A DNA stretch of 64,000 nucleotides from Oikopleura dioica (Eukaryota; Chordata; Appendicularia; Copelata; Oikopleuridae): assembly GCA_907165135.1 (NCBI GenBank), contig OU015568.1, positions 6,518,501 to 6,582,500 on the forward strand, given 5' to 3'. The notes below the pieces were generated by a model. That model made no database searches. It had not been told where the DNA came from and was given only the letters and a program-made list of their open reading frames with translations. The translations under genes were made by a program, and so were the position numbers. Numbering within the stretch: the first letter of the stretch is position 1; every line of letters starts with the position of its first letter. Below are positions 10,422 through 19,977 of the stretch, piece after piece.

Positions 10422-12884
10422 ATGTCAGACGCGGAGTTGTCCCAGTTTTGCTCAATCACTAGTGCATCTCCGAATCAAGGAACGTTGATTTCTTTACGCA
10501 GAAAAAAGTTTAAAAGTTGAAATGAACGATTACAGCGAAAAAGTACCTGTCTCGTTTTCCGACATTTGAATCAGCAGTTGAATCTTTTCTGGAGAATCCT
10601 GAGAAATCTCCGATTCGGCCACCTGATCAGCCCTACAACGACATTTTAATTGATTCTCCGGAGAAGAAGAAGCTGATAAAGGACACGACCGTCGCTGGAA
10701 AAGGGCTGAAGAGGAAGGTTGAAGAGCAGTTGAATGCTTTTTCTTCAACTGGCAAGCTCGGAGGCTGGAAAAGCGCGCAGATGAGCTCGGAGGATTTGCT
10801 ATGTTTGGGCCGGGTCGCGAAATAATTTGGGTTTTTCTTGTTTTCATTCAATTTGCGATCAAGGAAGAGTCGAAATTCAAGCGCAACGAGTTTTGATCAA
10901 GCAAAAAAGCGAGGACTCGTCTTGAGACGACCAGTTCTCGTCTCATTTTACGACGGAAGTGTCAAAGCCTGCCAGAAACAAACAAGCGAAATTTGGAACT
11001 CGGCGGATTACTCGTCGATATTGAAAGAAAATGTGTTGTTTTACCAAAACTCTGTTTCTTCCAACGACTACAGCGAATTCATAAGGGTCTATCGACTTGG
11101 GAGAACGATTCGGAATGATGAGTGGCCTCATGCAGCTCTGGTTGATCCCAGAACAGGAGCTCTCATCGAGGAGTTTTTCGGGGAACAAGCAAGCGACTCT
11201 GAGAGGTTTTTTGAAAAACTGACCTCGATTGTAAATGAAAAATGCAGCGAAGATTTTGGGAAGAAAATTGAAAAGAAGAGAAAATTCGGCTGGGGGGACA
11301 AAAGTCTAGCACCGCCCGAGGGCCAGGATACCACACTCGCTACTAGCCAAAATATGGGGGCGCAACGGAGCGCGCCCGCTGAAATGAAAAGCACTTCCTT
11401 AGGACTCCTAAGTTAGGAGGTTAACCCGTTAACAGGGTGGTCGATTTCGCCTACGCTTTTGCTTGTCGATGATTGAATGAAATCAAGGATCCGAGGATGT
11501 GATTGGCTACTCGTTTCCACGCGTGCAGGTAAAACCTGCACGCCTCTGTTAACGGGTTAAAGAATTGATAAAGGTAAAAGCTTATTATCTGAAGATAAAT
11601 TTCAAAGGAATTTAAATCAAAAGAATTGATACTAATAATTAATAATTACTCTTTAATTTACTTAACGAAATCACTATAAATTATATGAGTATAAATTATT
11701 ACAGTCTATAATTAAAAGTCTATAAATCAAGTTTGTTAACAAATATTCACAGAGCAAAAGGAATAATGACTGGATGATTTTTTATCTTCAGTATTAATCT
11801 TTATTGATTCAATGATCCTCTAATACGAGCAGAAAGTATTAAATCTAATTGCCCCTTACCACGGGGCTTCGCCCCTTAGGTCCTAAAATGCCGGGGTCTA
11901 GTCTAGGGTTACTTAGGGTTACCTTCGGTAACCCTAACTAACCCTAGCCTATCCCCCTCGGGTGAAACTGTTCTGTCATTTTGCGCGGTGCCCCCTAACC
12001 CTAACAATTAAATTAAGTCAACCACTAATTAAAGCCAATCATAATTTTAATAAATTCATTTAGTTGCAAAGTCCATGACTCATGGACTATGAGAGTGAAG
12101 TTGGGAGAGAGAAGAGAAGGGATTGTGAATTGCCAATTCAGAATTGGGCAGCTCTCCAGCGAGAGTCTTGCTCGAGAGCGCTACTCAGCGAGGGCCTGTA
12201 TCGCGGTGTGGTAGCTTGGCCAGGAGTTGGTGCTAGACTTTTGTCCCGATTCCCAGAAAATTCGATGAAATTACTGATCAAACTGAAGACGAGCAAATTG
12301 CTATTGGTAAACTTAACTAATTGAAACATTTCAATGATCATCATGATGAATTTTCATTGATAAATTTTCTAGCGATTGCTGCATCGATGAAATCTACGAG
12401 CAAAAAGCCCCGCCGAGCAGCGGAAAAAGAGGCCGAGAGTTTGAAAGAGTTCGAAGAGCCAGAAATGAACTCTGACTTTGAATCAGTGAGTGAAGGCGAG
12501 GACGAGTCTGATGAGGAGAAGTCGTGTGGCCATGACCCTGAACTCGCCGCTCAGGGAACAGATGAACACCAAAAAGTGACCGATGAGTCCAGCCGAACTT
12601 CCGCAGTTTCAATTTGTTTCCAAATTCGCTCTCCAGAGGTACTTTTCGCGTCGATTTCGGCTTCATTAACTGCTTCCTAGAATAAACGCACCATGATCAA
12701 AATGCTCGAGACAGCAGATGCAAGTAGCCTGAGAATGACGTTGTTGAACATGGGCTACTGCCAGACCGAGTACGAGCTGATCAGAGCGTATCCAAAGGAA
12801 GTGATGGACCTTTCAGAAGGACGAAGCCTCCAAGACTTGAAAATCGTCAACCAAGATTCTTTTCTGATTCAGAAGAAAAACTAA
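10422..12884 (+). CDS. UBXN7: UBXN7/UBXD7-like p97 adaptor (UBA-UAS-UIM-UBX)
   Basis: Proposed exons are 10422-10479, 10536-10813, 10868-about 11280, about 12257-12306, 12373-12638 and 12681-12884, giving about 422 aa in one frame. Domain order matches UBXN7: an N-terminal UBA (LSQFCSITSAS ... FESAVESFLE), a thioredoxin-fold UAS domain (RRPVLVSFYDGSVKACQKQT ... AALVDPRTGALIEEF), a UIM (EDEQIAIAIAASM), an acidic linker and a C-terminal UBX domain. UBXN7 links CDC48/p97 to cullin ligases and ubiquitylated substrates. Intron 1 uses a GA donor (10480) and is needed to complete the UBA. Intron 3 is a transposon insertion, described separately. The UBX start is less certain than the rest. Confidence 0.82.
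11421..11560. mobile_element. 140-bp MITE with TTAACCCGTTAACAG termini
   Basis: Left end TTAACCCGTTAACAG and right end CTGTTAACGGGTTAA are exact inverses. It is nested within the larger element in the UBXN7-like gene. A partial second copy, in opposite orientation, lies at 21951-22056. Confidence 0.7.
11903..11947. repeat. Telomere-repeat-like palindrome
   Basis: Left arm CTAGGGTTACTTAGGGTTACC and right arm GGTAACCCTAACTAACCCTAG flank a 3-base loop. The units resemble TTAGGG, the animal telomere repeat, and more CCCTAACCCTAAC follows near 11995. It lies inside the transposon in the UBXN7-like gene. Confidence 0.7.
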
Positions 12885-13276
12885 TGCTGTTTTACTGCCT
12901 TCACAAATAAAACAAAAATCCACGAAGCCAAATGTTAAAGAAACTTTGAAAAAATCTGTCTGATAATTTCAAGTTCTTTTTGGAATATTCTCTCTCCAAA
13001 GTTCACGTCGTTGATTTATCAATATTATATTTACCCAAGCAATCAAGACTATCAGTCCTAAAAAGCACGGCCGCACGTGCTTTCCTAAACCGGAAAATAG
13101 AGATAATCGTCAGCTAAAATATTCTCAGGAAAAATTTCAACAATGCCTCACTTTTGAATAAACCTGGACAAACAAAAATTTTGAACCGCAGGGGGCGCCC
13201 GCGCCGGACGCTGATTTTGATAACTTTCCAGACATTTTACACGATTTCACGAAGAAAGAAAATTGAAGAAAAATAA
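12885..13276. other. Intergenic, no gene seen
   Basis: AT-rich spacer between the UBXN7-like gene and the 93-aa secreted protein. A GC-rich patch near 13190-13212 is the only compositional feature. No ORF with coding character. Confidence 0.5.
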
Positions 13277-13558
13277 ATGAAGATTTTGATCTTTCTTTTT
13301 GGCCTTTTAAATCTATCCAGAGCAGAACGAAATAAGTTTTATAAACCGATTCGGCATGAAGAGAAGCAAGAAAAACTATCGGACAATAAGCTCAGAGCAT
13401 ATTTGGCGAAGGCGAACGTTTTACTCGGTTATGACAAACCGGTTAAGCCGCTGATAGAGATTGATGATCTGACACCTCCCTGGGAAGATGAAGAAGCTTG
13501 GGATGCTCTTGATCCAAAAGAAAGGAAGTGGTTCAATCTGGATTTAGCTAAAATTTAA
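13277..13558 (+). CDS. 93-aa secreted protein of unknown function
   Basis: A single uninterrupted ORF. It starts with a signal peptide (MKILIFLFGLLNLSRA, cleavage expected after Ala16) followed by about 77 mature residues, lysine-rich and then acidic, ending with Trp-rich motifs (TPPWEDEEAWDALDPKERKW). There are no cysteines in the mature part, no membrane segment and no dibasic-amidation pattern typical of neuropeptide precursors. I do not recognise the family. The coding call rests on the signal peptide and the sustained non-random composition. Confidence 0.6.
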   Translation: MKILIFLFGLLNLSRAERNKFYKPIRHEEKQEKLSDNKLRAYLAKANVLLGYDKPVKPLIEIDDLTPPWEDEEAWDALDPKERKWFNLDLAKI

Positions 13559-13977
13559 AATTGTGCAGTAGAAGCTGCTTATTATTTAATTAATTTTAGT
13601 AACATTATTTTAGTCATAGAAAATCATATTAAAAAAGCGGATTTAGGAAAGTCACTCTGGATAATTATTAATTGCCATTGACGCGTTAGCAATAAAACTG
13701 CCTCCTGAAATTGAACCTGACCGAAGATGGCGTCTAAGAAAAGATTTTTACGCGCAGCAACGTGAACAGGCTTGTTGACAAATTTTGTTTATTCGCTTTT
13801 TAAACTAAAGCCTAAGATTATGACTTGGAAACCTCAAGTCACGCTCCACCAAAATATTTATAATTTGCGCCTTTTTTGATGAGTAGTTGCGATGGCTTCA
13901 ATTTAAGGATTTATAAGTTATAATTTTTCAACGGAAAAAAGGATGATGCTCGGGAGAAAAATAAACGAGCGGCGCAG
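13559..13977. other. Intergenic or 5' region of the sulfatase gene
   Basis: 419 bases without a clear exon. An upstream signal-peptide exon for the sulfatase could be expected here, but I could not find one in frame. Confidence 0.4.
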
Positions 13978-16776
13978 ATGGAAATTAACGAAAGAATGCA
14001 AGTGCAGGGAAAGTTTCTTGAAATCCTTCAGGACAAAGGAAAACACGTCGCTTTCTACTTCATTTCGCAGTTTCTCAAATTCAAGGAGAAGCAACGGCTG
14101 CGCAAAGAAGGAAAGTCTGTCGAGCCCAAACTGGTCAGAGAAGGACGCGGGCCGACTGAAAGACCAGCACTTGGGAAGCAGCCGCATTTTCTCTTCATCC
14201 TCGCGGACGATATGGGCTATCACGACATTGGATACCACCAGGCGGAGATTCTCACGCCTTTCATGGACAAACTCGCTACGACGGGCATCAGACTCGAGCA
14301 ATACTACGTTCAGCCCGTTTGCACTCCCACTCGTGTTCAACTTATGACCGGGAGGTATCAAATCCGATATGGAATGCAACACGGAGTTGTTCGCCCGCCT
14401 CAGCCTGATGGAGTCCCTCTCGACGAAAAACTCCTTCCCGAAGCGTTGAAAAAATGTGGCTACAATACGGAAATGATCGGCAAGTGGCACTTGGGCATGT
14501 TTACAGAAGATCATTTGCCGCAGAATCGCGGGTTTGATCATTTCATGGGATTCTATACCGGCTCCCAGGATTTCTTCTCGCACAACAAGTGCTTTTCTGG
14601 AATGTGCGGTTACGACTTCCGCGAGGCAACAGCTGGCCAGCCAGAGGTCATCAGATGGGACTTGAACAACACTTACAGTACTGGCGTCTTCGCGGACGAA
14701 CTCGAAAAGCGACTGAAGAAAATGGATCCCAGTGAACCTTCTTTTACTTATTTATCCTTCCAGGCCGTCCATTCCCCGCTACAAGGTTTGATTTTGGAAT
14801 AATTTAGGGGAAATAAGAATGTTTCTTTTTGTTTATTCGGAAAGCATATTTTTAGACCTCCTTGAGAATATTACTCTTCAGCGCCAACGAATTATCTAAT
14901 ATTGAATAGGATGTTTAAAGCTTTACCACAGCATTATTTCTTGATGGAATTAAAATAATCATTCAATGATCATCTTTTCTAGCCCCTCGAAAGTTCATCG
15001 ATCAGTACCGAAATCTAAAGAACCGTAAGCGACGAAACTACAATGCAATGGTGACAGCAATGGACACAGCGATCTACAAAGCTGTCAAAGCTTACAAAAA
15101 GTACAAATTCTGGGATGATACCATTCTCATCTTCTCCTCGGACAACGGAGGTAACCTCAAAGCTGGCGGCTCGAATTGGCCGTTGCGAGGAGCAAAAGGA
15201 TCGCTTTTCGAAGGTGGAGTCAGGACAATCGGCTTTGTTCATTCGCCTCTTCTTCCGGTAACGAGAATGGGCACTGTTTCGCACTCGTTGATGCACGTGA
15301 GCGATTGGTTTCCAACTCTTCTTCAGCTAGCCGGATGCAAAACTACCGATTATGGGGGAAAACCACTCGATGGTGTATCTCAAGTGCGCCAACTCTGGAT
15401 CGGCGGAGAAAACGACCACGCTCGAGATGAAATCCTCCATGGCCTCGACCCACTCAACAAAGTTAAGAATACTGTCGATCCACGACCCTTTCCGATCCTC
15501 AAGAACAGAACCTTCTCCGTCGACGTAGAAGGCGCATTGAGATGGAAGCAGTGGAAGCTGATCACCGGCTCAATCAAAATTTCAGAACAAACTCGTTGGT
15601 CGACTCCGCCAACAGCGATGTACGGCGGAGCAAAAACAATTTTTGACAAAGTTGAGTTGCCAAAGATTGCTTACATCGACGACCTCAAATTAGACGTGGA
15701 CGAGAAATCACTCGAAGAAACGATCAAGCTGAAACGAACAATGAAGCAAAGAACTCGTCGATCAGAAAAGTCAGGAATAGATCTCGACGAAGAACTCGAA
15801 GCAGATCTTTCATCGAAAAGGAAAAGGGCTCAATATTTTAGTTCTCTAAGAGAACTTATCTTTCTAGTATTTCCTTTTTTCTCTTTATTGAACCCTTGAA
15901 AAGTGATCTGCGAAAAACCGCCGCAGAAAGAGAACAAGAAATCAAAGATAAACAAATTCTGAAAAAACTCATGAAAAAGAAGAGCAAAAAATCTCCGGTG
16001 AAAAAATCCTGGCTTCGCTCAACAACTGCGAATAAGCAAGAAAAAGAAATCAAGAAGACCAAGCTTGTTCGTCTCTACAACGTCGTCGACGATCCCTTCG
16101 AGCGATTTGAGATTTCAGATGCTCATCCGCAAGTTGTCAATGTCATGCTTACAAAATTGGCGGATTACTACGACGCGTCAGTTCCACCACGATACCCCGC
16201 GTACGATCTCAGAGCCGATCCTGCTCTTGGCGATGGAGTTTGGCGACCCTGGAGATTGACCCCAGCTCAAATGAGCAACATGACAGCTGAGGAGAGAAAA
16301 AAATACTCGCAAGAAACTCATGTAAGTTTCAAAGATCAATGGAAGAAACAAAGAAGACATGTGTTTTTTCAGGGGTTAAATCGGGTTTGTATAAATATTA
16401 AACTTAGGAGATGTTTAATCACGTGGATGATGGAAACGGTATTCGCCTCCAATTTATGGAGAACTTGCTGGAAGCCAGGAATCGGATTGATAAAAAAATT
16501 AATACCAAGAAAACCAGAATAACCGAGAACTGAATATTAATCCATTCAAAGATCGTCAATTAGGCTTAAATCGGCTGTCACCGGTCCCGGAACCTCCCCA
16601 AGTCGCAAACGACTAGATGAGCGAGAAACTCGCGAGCTTCGGAAAAAGTACAATTCTGCTAAAAAAGAGGTTTTCATTACCTAAGTCTACCGATTTATAA
16701 ACTTTTTTCCCAGGCCCGAGAAATTTCAAAAAGAAACAAGCTCAACTCAAGACGTCGGAAATCACGAAGAGAATGA
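13978..16776 (+). CDS. Arylsulfatase B/I/J-type sulfatase with basic C-terminal extension
   Basis: Exons 13978-14785, 14983-15826, 15904-16321, 16408-16526, 16564-16669 and 16714-16776 give about 785 aa. The sulfatase hallmark CTPTR (Cys codon at 14320, converted to formylglycine in the family) sits in QPVCTPTRVQLMTGRY. Metal ligands are visible in ILADDMGYHDIG and SSDNGGN, and GKWHLGM is the arylsulfatase B signature. Such enzymes hydrolyse sulfate esters of glycosaminoglycans in lysosomes or outside the cell. Unusual points: no signal peptide at the chosen ATG, so an upstream exon may be missing; a Lys/Arg-rich insertion around 15700-16060; and a basic tail past the usual end. Two introns look non-canonical: GG-AG (15827-15903) and GA-AG (16527-16563). 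The last three exons are the least certain. Confidence 0.85.
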
Positions 16777-16901
16777 GTCAAAAACTACCTGAAACTATCT
16801 TTTGAAAGTTCACTGTAAATTTTATCTGTAAATTACTGGTAATTGATATTAAATTTTTATTTTTCACGTCTTGTTATTTGATCAAAAGAGAGAAATCAGA
16901 A

Positions 16902-17128
16902 TTAAAACATCTGGTACATCAGTTGAGGATTAACATTGCTAATTGGGCCCTTTATCGCGGGAGCAGGGACATTGAAGTCGCCATCGAAACTGAAATCAAG
17001 GATGAGAATCTGAGAAGACAGAACTTCTTTTACCTGTGAAAAGTATCCGCCCGTCGCTGCATTTCTCGTAATTGCCGGAAATTTAAAGCTTGAGCAAAAC
17101 CCAAAAACGCTACAATAGAAATCTTCAT
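16902..17128 (-). CDS. 60-aa secreted peptide precursor, two exons
   Basis: On the minus strand, exon 17128-17034 and exon 16989-16902 join across a 44-nt GT-AG intron (donor GTAAAAG, acceptor TTTCAG) and end in TAA. The product begins with a signal peptide (MKISIVAFLGFAQA) and has a short mature part: LNFRQLREMQRRADTFHSF, then DGDFNVPAPAIKGPISNVNP, then QLMYQMF. No cysteines. Function unknown. Because both exons are short it is easily missed by ORF-length scans. The reading is supported by matching phase (2/1) and the signal peptide. Confidence 0.6.
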
Positions 17129-17658
17129 TGCAGAGTTTTTAATTGGTAATTTTATTTATTTCTGTCGGCGGTGAATTTCAGAAGAGGACTTTATTGGCGC
17201 GTTGAAGAGCGGCCCCTAGCGAGGAGGGTTAATTTTTCATCGCGTTTTATGCGTCGTATTGTTCTGAACCTTCTGGGCGCTGCAGATCCCTTTTTGGTAG
17301 ATTGCGATCTTTAATCATAAAAGTAGTCGACTTGTCAGGAGGCTGAATAAATGACTGTTCAAGCCGACCTGATTTCCTATAGTAGATTAAACAATAGACT
17401 ATTAGTACGATCCATCATTCTCTTTGAAAGAATGAGTGTAACAAAGCTGAACTTCTCGTCCTTGTCTTTTGAATCATAAAAATGGTGATTCCTGGCCCCG
17501 TTTTTACACAAAAAGGAGAGCAAATACGTCTCTCTTGTGCACAGGAATATAAAAAATAAGAAAATTTTTCGGCCCCGTGTGCTCAGGCTTGAAAAACCAC
17601 ACAAGAAAAACGCTCAAGTGGAATTATTGAAAAGAGATCTTGCTAAAAGAAGACCAGA
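17129..17658. other. Intergenic, no gene seen
   Basis: 530 bases. A 66-codon basic ORF at 17537-17737 overlaps the Gln/Pro-rich ORF in another frame and has no recognisable content. No repeats or RNA gene recognised. Confidence 0.4.
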
Positions 17659-17841
17659 ATGGATCAACAACAATATCCACAACCACCGCCGCCTCAACAG
17701 GTTCAAGGGCAACAGGAGGCTCAGCAGGAGATCCTAGAGCCGTATGTTTCAGAAGACAAGAGATGCATGTCGAACTCGTGGAATCAGCCACCAGGAAAGA
17801 TTGAAAAGACATCGAACGTCAATGCTCTTTCTGCTAGTTAA
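17659..17841 (+). CDS. Gln/Pro-rich 60-codon ORF, possible first exon
   Basis: The ORF starts MDQQQYPQPPPPQQVQGQQE and continues with LEPYVSEDKRCMSNSWNQPP. The Gln/Pro composition is typical of disordered N-termini. It may be a short protein ending at 17841, or a first exon with a GA-type donor at 17803. No partner exon was found: the folate-receptor-like gene downstream has its own signal peptide. Low confidence. Confidence 0.3.
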   Translation: MDQQQYPQPPPPQQVQGQQEAQQEILEPYVSEDKRCMSNSWNQPPGKIEKTSNVNALSAS

Positions 17842-18186
17842 TTTTTTATCGAATAACAATGAACTGTTTTGCCAGACTTTCCGGACAAGGGCAATTCATT
17901 CTCAAGTTCATTAAAAACAGTTCATGCGCTTTTAATTAAATGCACCAGAATCTGCTCGAGGTAAAGATTACCAGTAAGTTCAGCTCGAAGAAATTTCTAC
18001 AGAAGTAGCCCGACAAATAATTCTAACAAATGCTTTAACACATGCGAAACTTTAAGCCAGTCGATGTATTATTCAGCCAATCGAGTCAGATAATCTCGAG
18101 CTACACATGGAGAGAGATGCATTTTATTAATCTCTCATCTCATCCTTTTGTCCCGACATTCTCAAGAAGATAGTAATGCAGATTGC
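17842..18186. other. Intergenic, small inverted repeat
   Basis: 345 bases. TGAACTGTTTT near 17861 and AAAACAGTTCA near 17922 are inverted and could form a hairpin. No gene is seen. Confidence 0.4.
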
Positions 18187-19703
18187 ATGAAAAATAAACT
18201 CTTGATCCTTGTCATCCGATGATATAAACTTAAAAATTAACCATGCCGCCACTTTCCCTTAGTTCTGTCAATTGAGGACCTACATGCGTTTCAATCACTA
18301 AATACAGGGCCAACAACTGGAGAGCTCTGCCCAAAGTACGCGTGCTATGGATGCTGCAATGAAAAGGAAGCTCTGAAGCATTTTGCATCTGGAGATGCTT
18401 ATGGGCATTACGGACCGTATCAGTTTTCTGGATGCTCAAGTACTGGACAGGAACGAGCCAAAATGAGCGAAAAAGAAATTTTATGAACATGAACTTGAGC
18501 TTGAAAATAGGTCGACAGAACCAACTCCGGAGGACTCAGTGAACAGTGCCATACATTCATCCAAAACAACCACTGTCTTTCAGCCTGTAGGTAAGAGAAA
18601 GACCTTCAATAATTAAGAAATTAAATCAATTCAAAATATCAATTCAATCAATAGCCCCAACGTTTATCTTTGGTTTGCATCGACAGGAAACTCGCGCCAC
18701 GATGACCATCTTCATGGGATGAAGGCTTGCACGAATTTTTGCAGCGACTTTTACAATTCTTGCAAGAATGAATACATTTGCTACAACAAAGAAGGCCTTT
18801 CGGAGTATTTCATGGACTTTTTGGCCGGAAATCTTTCTGAAGAAAAGGACTACAAGATCTTCCACTGCGAAGGGAACTACGAGTGCCAGAAGATTCAAGA
18901 TAGCTTGATTGCCAAGCCACTAGGTACAGTAAATTCTAAAAGAACTGAGTCCCAAATCGGAACATCTGCTGACAATCTGTTTTAAGATCTGTCGCGTATG
19001 ACAAGCTTGGGCCTAAATATGAAGGCTGATACTCAGTCAAGGGATGAAATTGAAAATTTTTGCTCAAAGTTTTCATTTGGAATGTTTGAAATGCAAAAAG
19101 AATCAGGTAAGACAAAAGCATTGCCTTTGGAATGGGTTCAAAATCAACATCTTCCATTCTTAACGGATCATTTAGAATTGAATTTATGACGGAGGCAAAC
19201 AGGTTCAATTACTACTGTTTATTTCAGATCATGTTTGCATCGATCCCAGGGGAAAGTTCCATCATTAACGCTGTCAAAGCAAGGGAAGAAGTTTACAACG
19301 GGGCTTATCCAGCCGATAAAAGGTCAATAAGAAACACGGCCCAAGTTTTAATCAATCTTTAGATCATTCCCTGTAACTCAAGATTGTCCCACAGGACTCT
19401 CAAAAGGAGCAATAATTGGTATTTCTGTTGCCGTCACTGCTGGTGTTCTCCTTATTGCCATTTTGATACGGTTTTCAATCTTTTTCCATATCCATTTCAA
19501 GCAAAAAGCATCTGATTTAATGATTAATGTCACTCAGATTGAAAATCTGGAAGTAGGTATTCTTCTTATGCTGTAGGAAAAAGGATGATAAAGATGAAGA
19601 ATACACAATGGGGAACCAGTAAGATACAGAATAAGGTTCAAAGAAAGAAAGAACGAAATTCAGGACTGACTACGATCCGTCGACCAGAGCATCTCAAAGA
19701 TAG
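18187..19703 (+). CDS. Folate-receptor-like cysteine-rich type I membrane protein
   Basis: Exons: 18187-18217, 18263-18439, about 18533-18590, 18655-18923, 18987-about 19106, one or more exons between about 19123 and 19322, 19363-19470, 19577-19618 and 19664-19703. A signal peptide (MKNKLLILVILLSIEDLHA) is formed across a GA-AG intron. The ectodomain has LCPKYACYGCC and CHTFIQNNHCLSACSPNVYL, the pattern of the folate-receptor/riboflavin-binding domain (also in HHIP-type proteins), plus CTNFCSDFYNSCKNEYIC. One membrane segment follows (GAIIGISVAVTAGVLLIAIL), then a short charged tail (KKDDKDEEYTMGNQ). Vertebrate folate receptors are GPI-anchored, so a transmembrane anchor is different. The ligand is unknown. 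Exons between 19107 and 19362 are uncertain. Confidence 0.68.
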
Positions 19704-19977
19704 AAGAAAATTACAATGACATAGAACTGATTTGATTATTGAATAAAAAAACACGCCCCTGTCAATAATTCTCGTTGCGCATTATAGAATTGAAAATTTG
19801 ATTCAAATGAAAAATGACTCTACCTGTCTAAAAATCTACATTCGTCGGAAAAATCAGTTGACCTGGATAAAATCGATCATAATTAGACACTATTTTCTTT
19901 GTGACTAAACGGGAAAAGCTATATAATAAATAGCTGCTTCCGCTGCAATCACATTTTAGACTTTTCGAATTTTTAAA

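Larger units (their letters stand above)
11289..12254. mobile_element. DNA transposon inserted in the UBXN7-like exon, now acting as an intron
   Basis: Inverted termini GGGACAAAAGTCTAGCACC (11295-11313) and its complement (12229-12247) bound a 966-bp non-coding element. The coding sequence on both sides carries the same 10-mer AGAAAATTCG (11279-11288 and 12255-12264), which behaves like a target-site duplication. Removing the element with one copy of the 10-mer restores the reading frame exactly. It contains a second, smaller element (11421-11560) and a telomere-like palindrome (11903-11947). Confidence 0.75.

Noticed and set aside
10522-10569. ATG at 10522 as the UBXN7 start
   Set aside because: It stops after 15 codons. 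The frame of the UBA domain needs the ATG at 10422 and a GA-AG intron.
15048-15899. Reading the sulfatase ORF straight through to a stop at 15897
   Set aside because: The last 24 codons turn into a hydrophobic run unlike the family, and the C-terminal sulfatase sequence resumes in another frame at 15904. An intron is required.
16373-16522. Sulfatase exon starting at the strong acceptor TTTTTTCAG (16372)
   Set aside because: It is open, but yields a composition unlike a sulfatase tail. The acceptor at 16406 gives EMFNHVDDGNGIRLQFMENL, which continues sensibly into the next exons.
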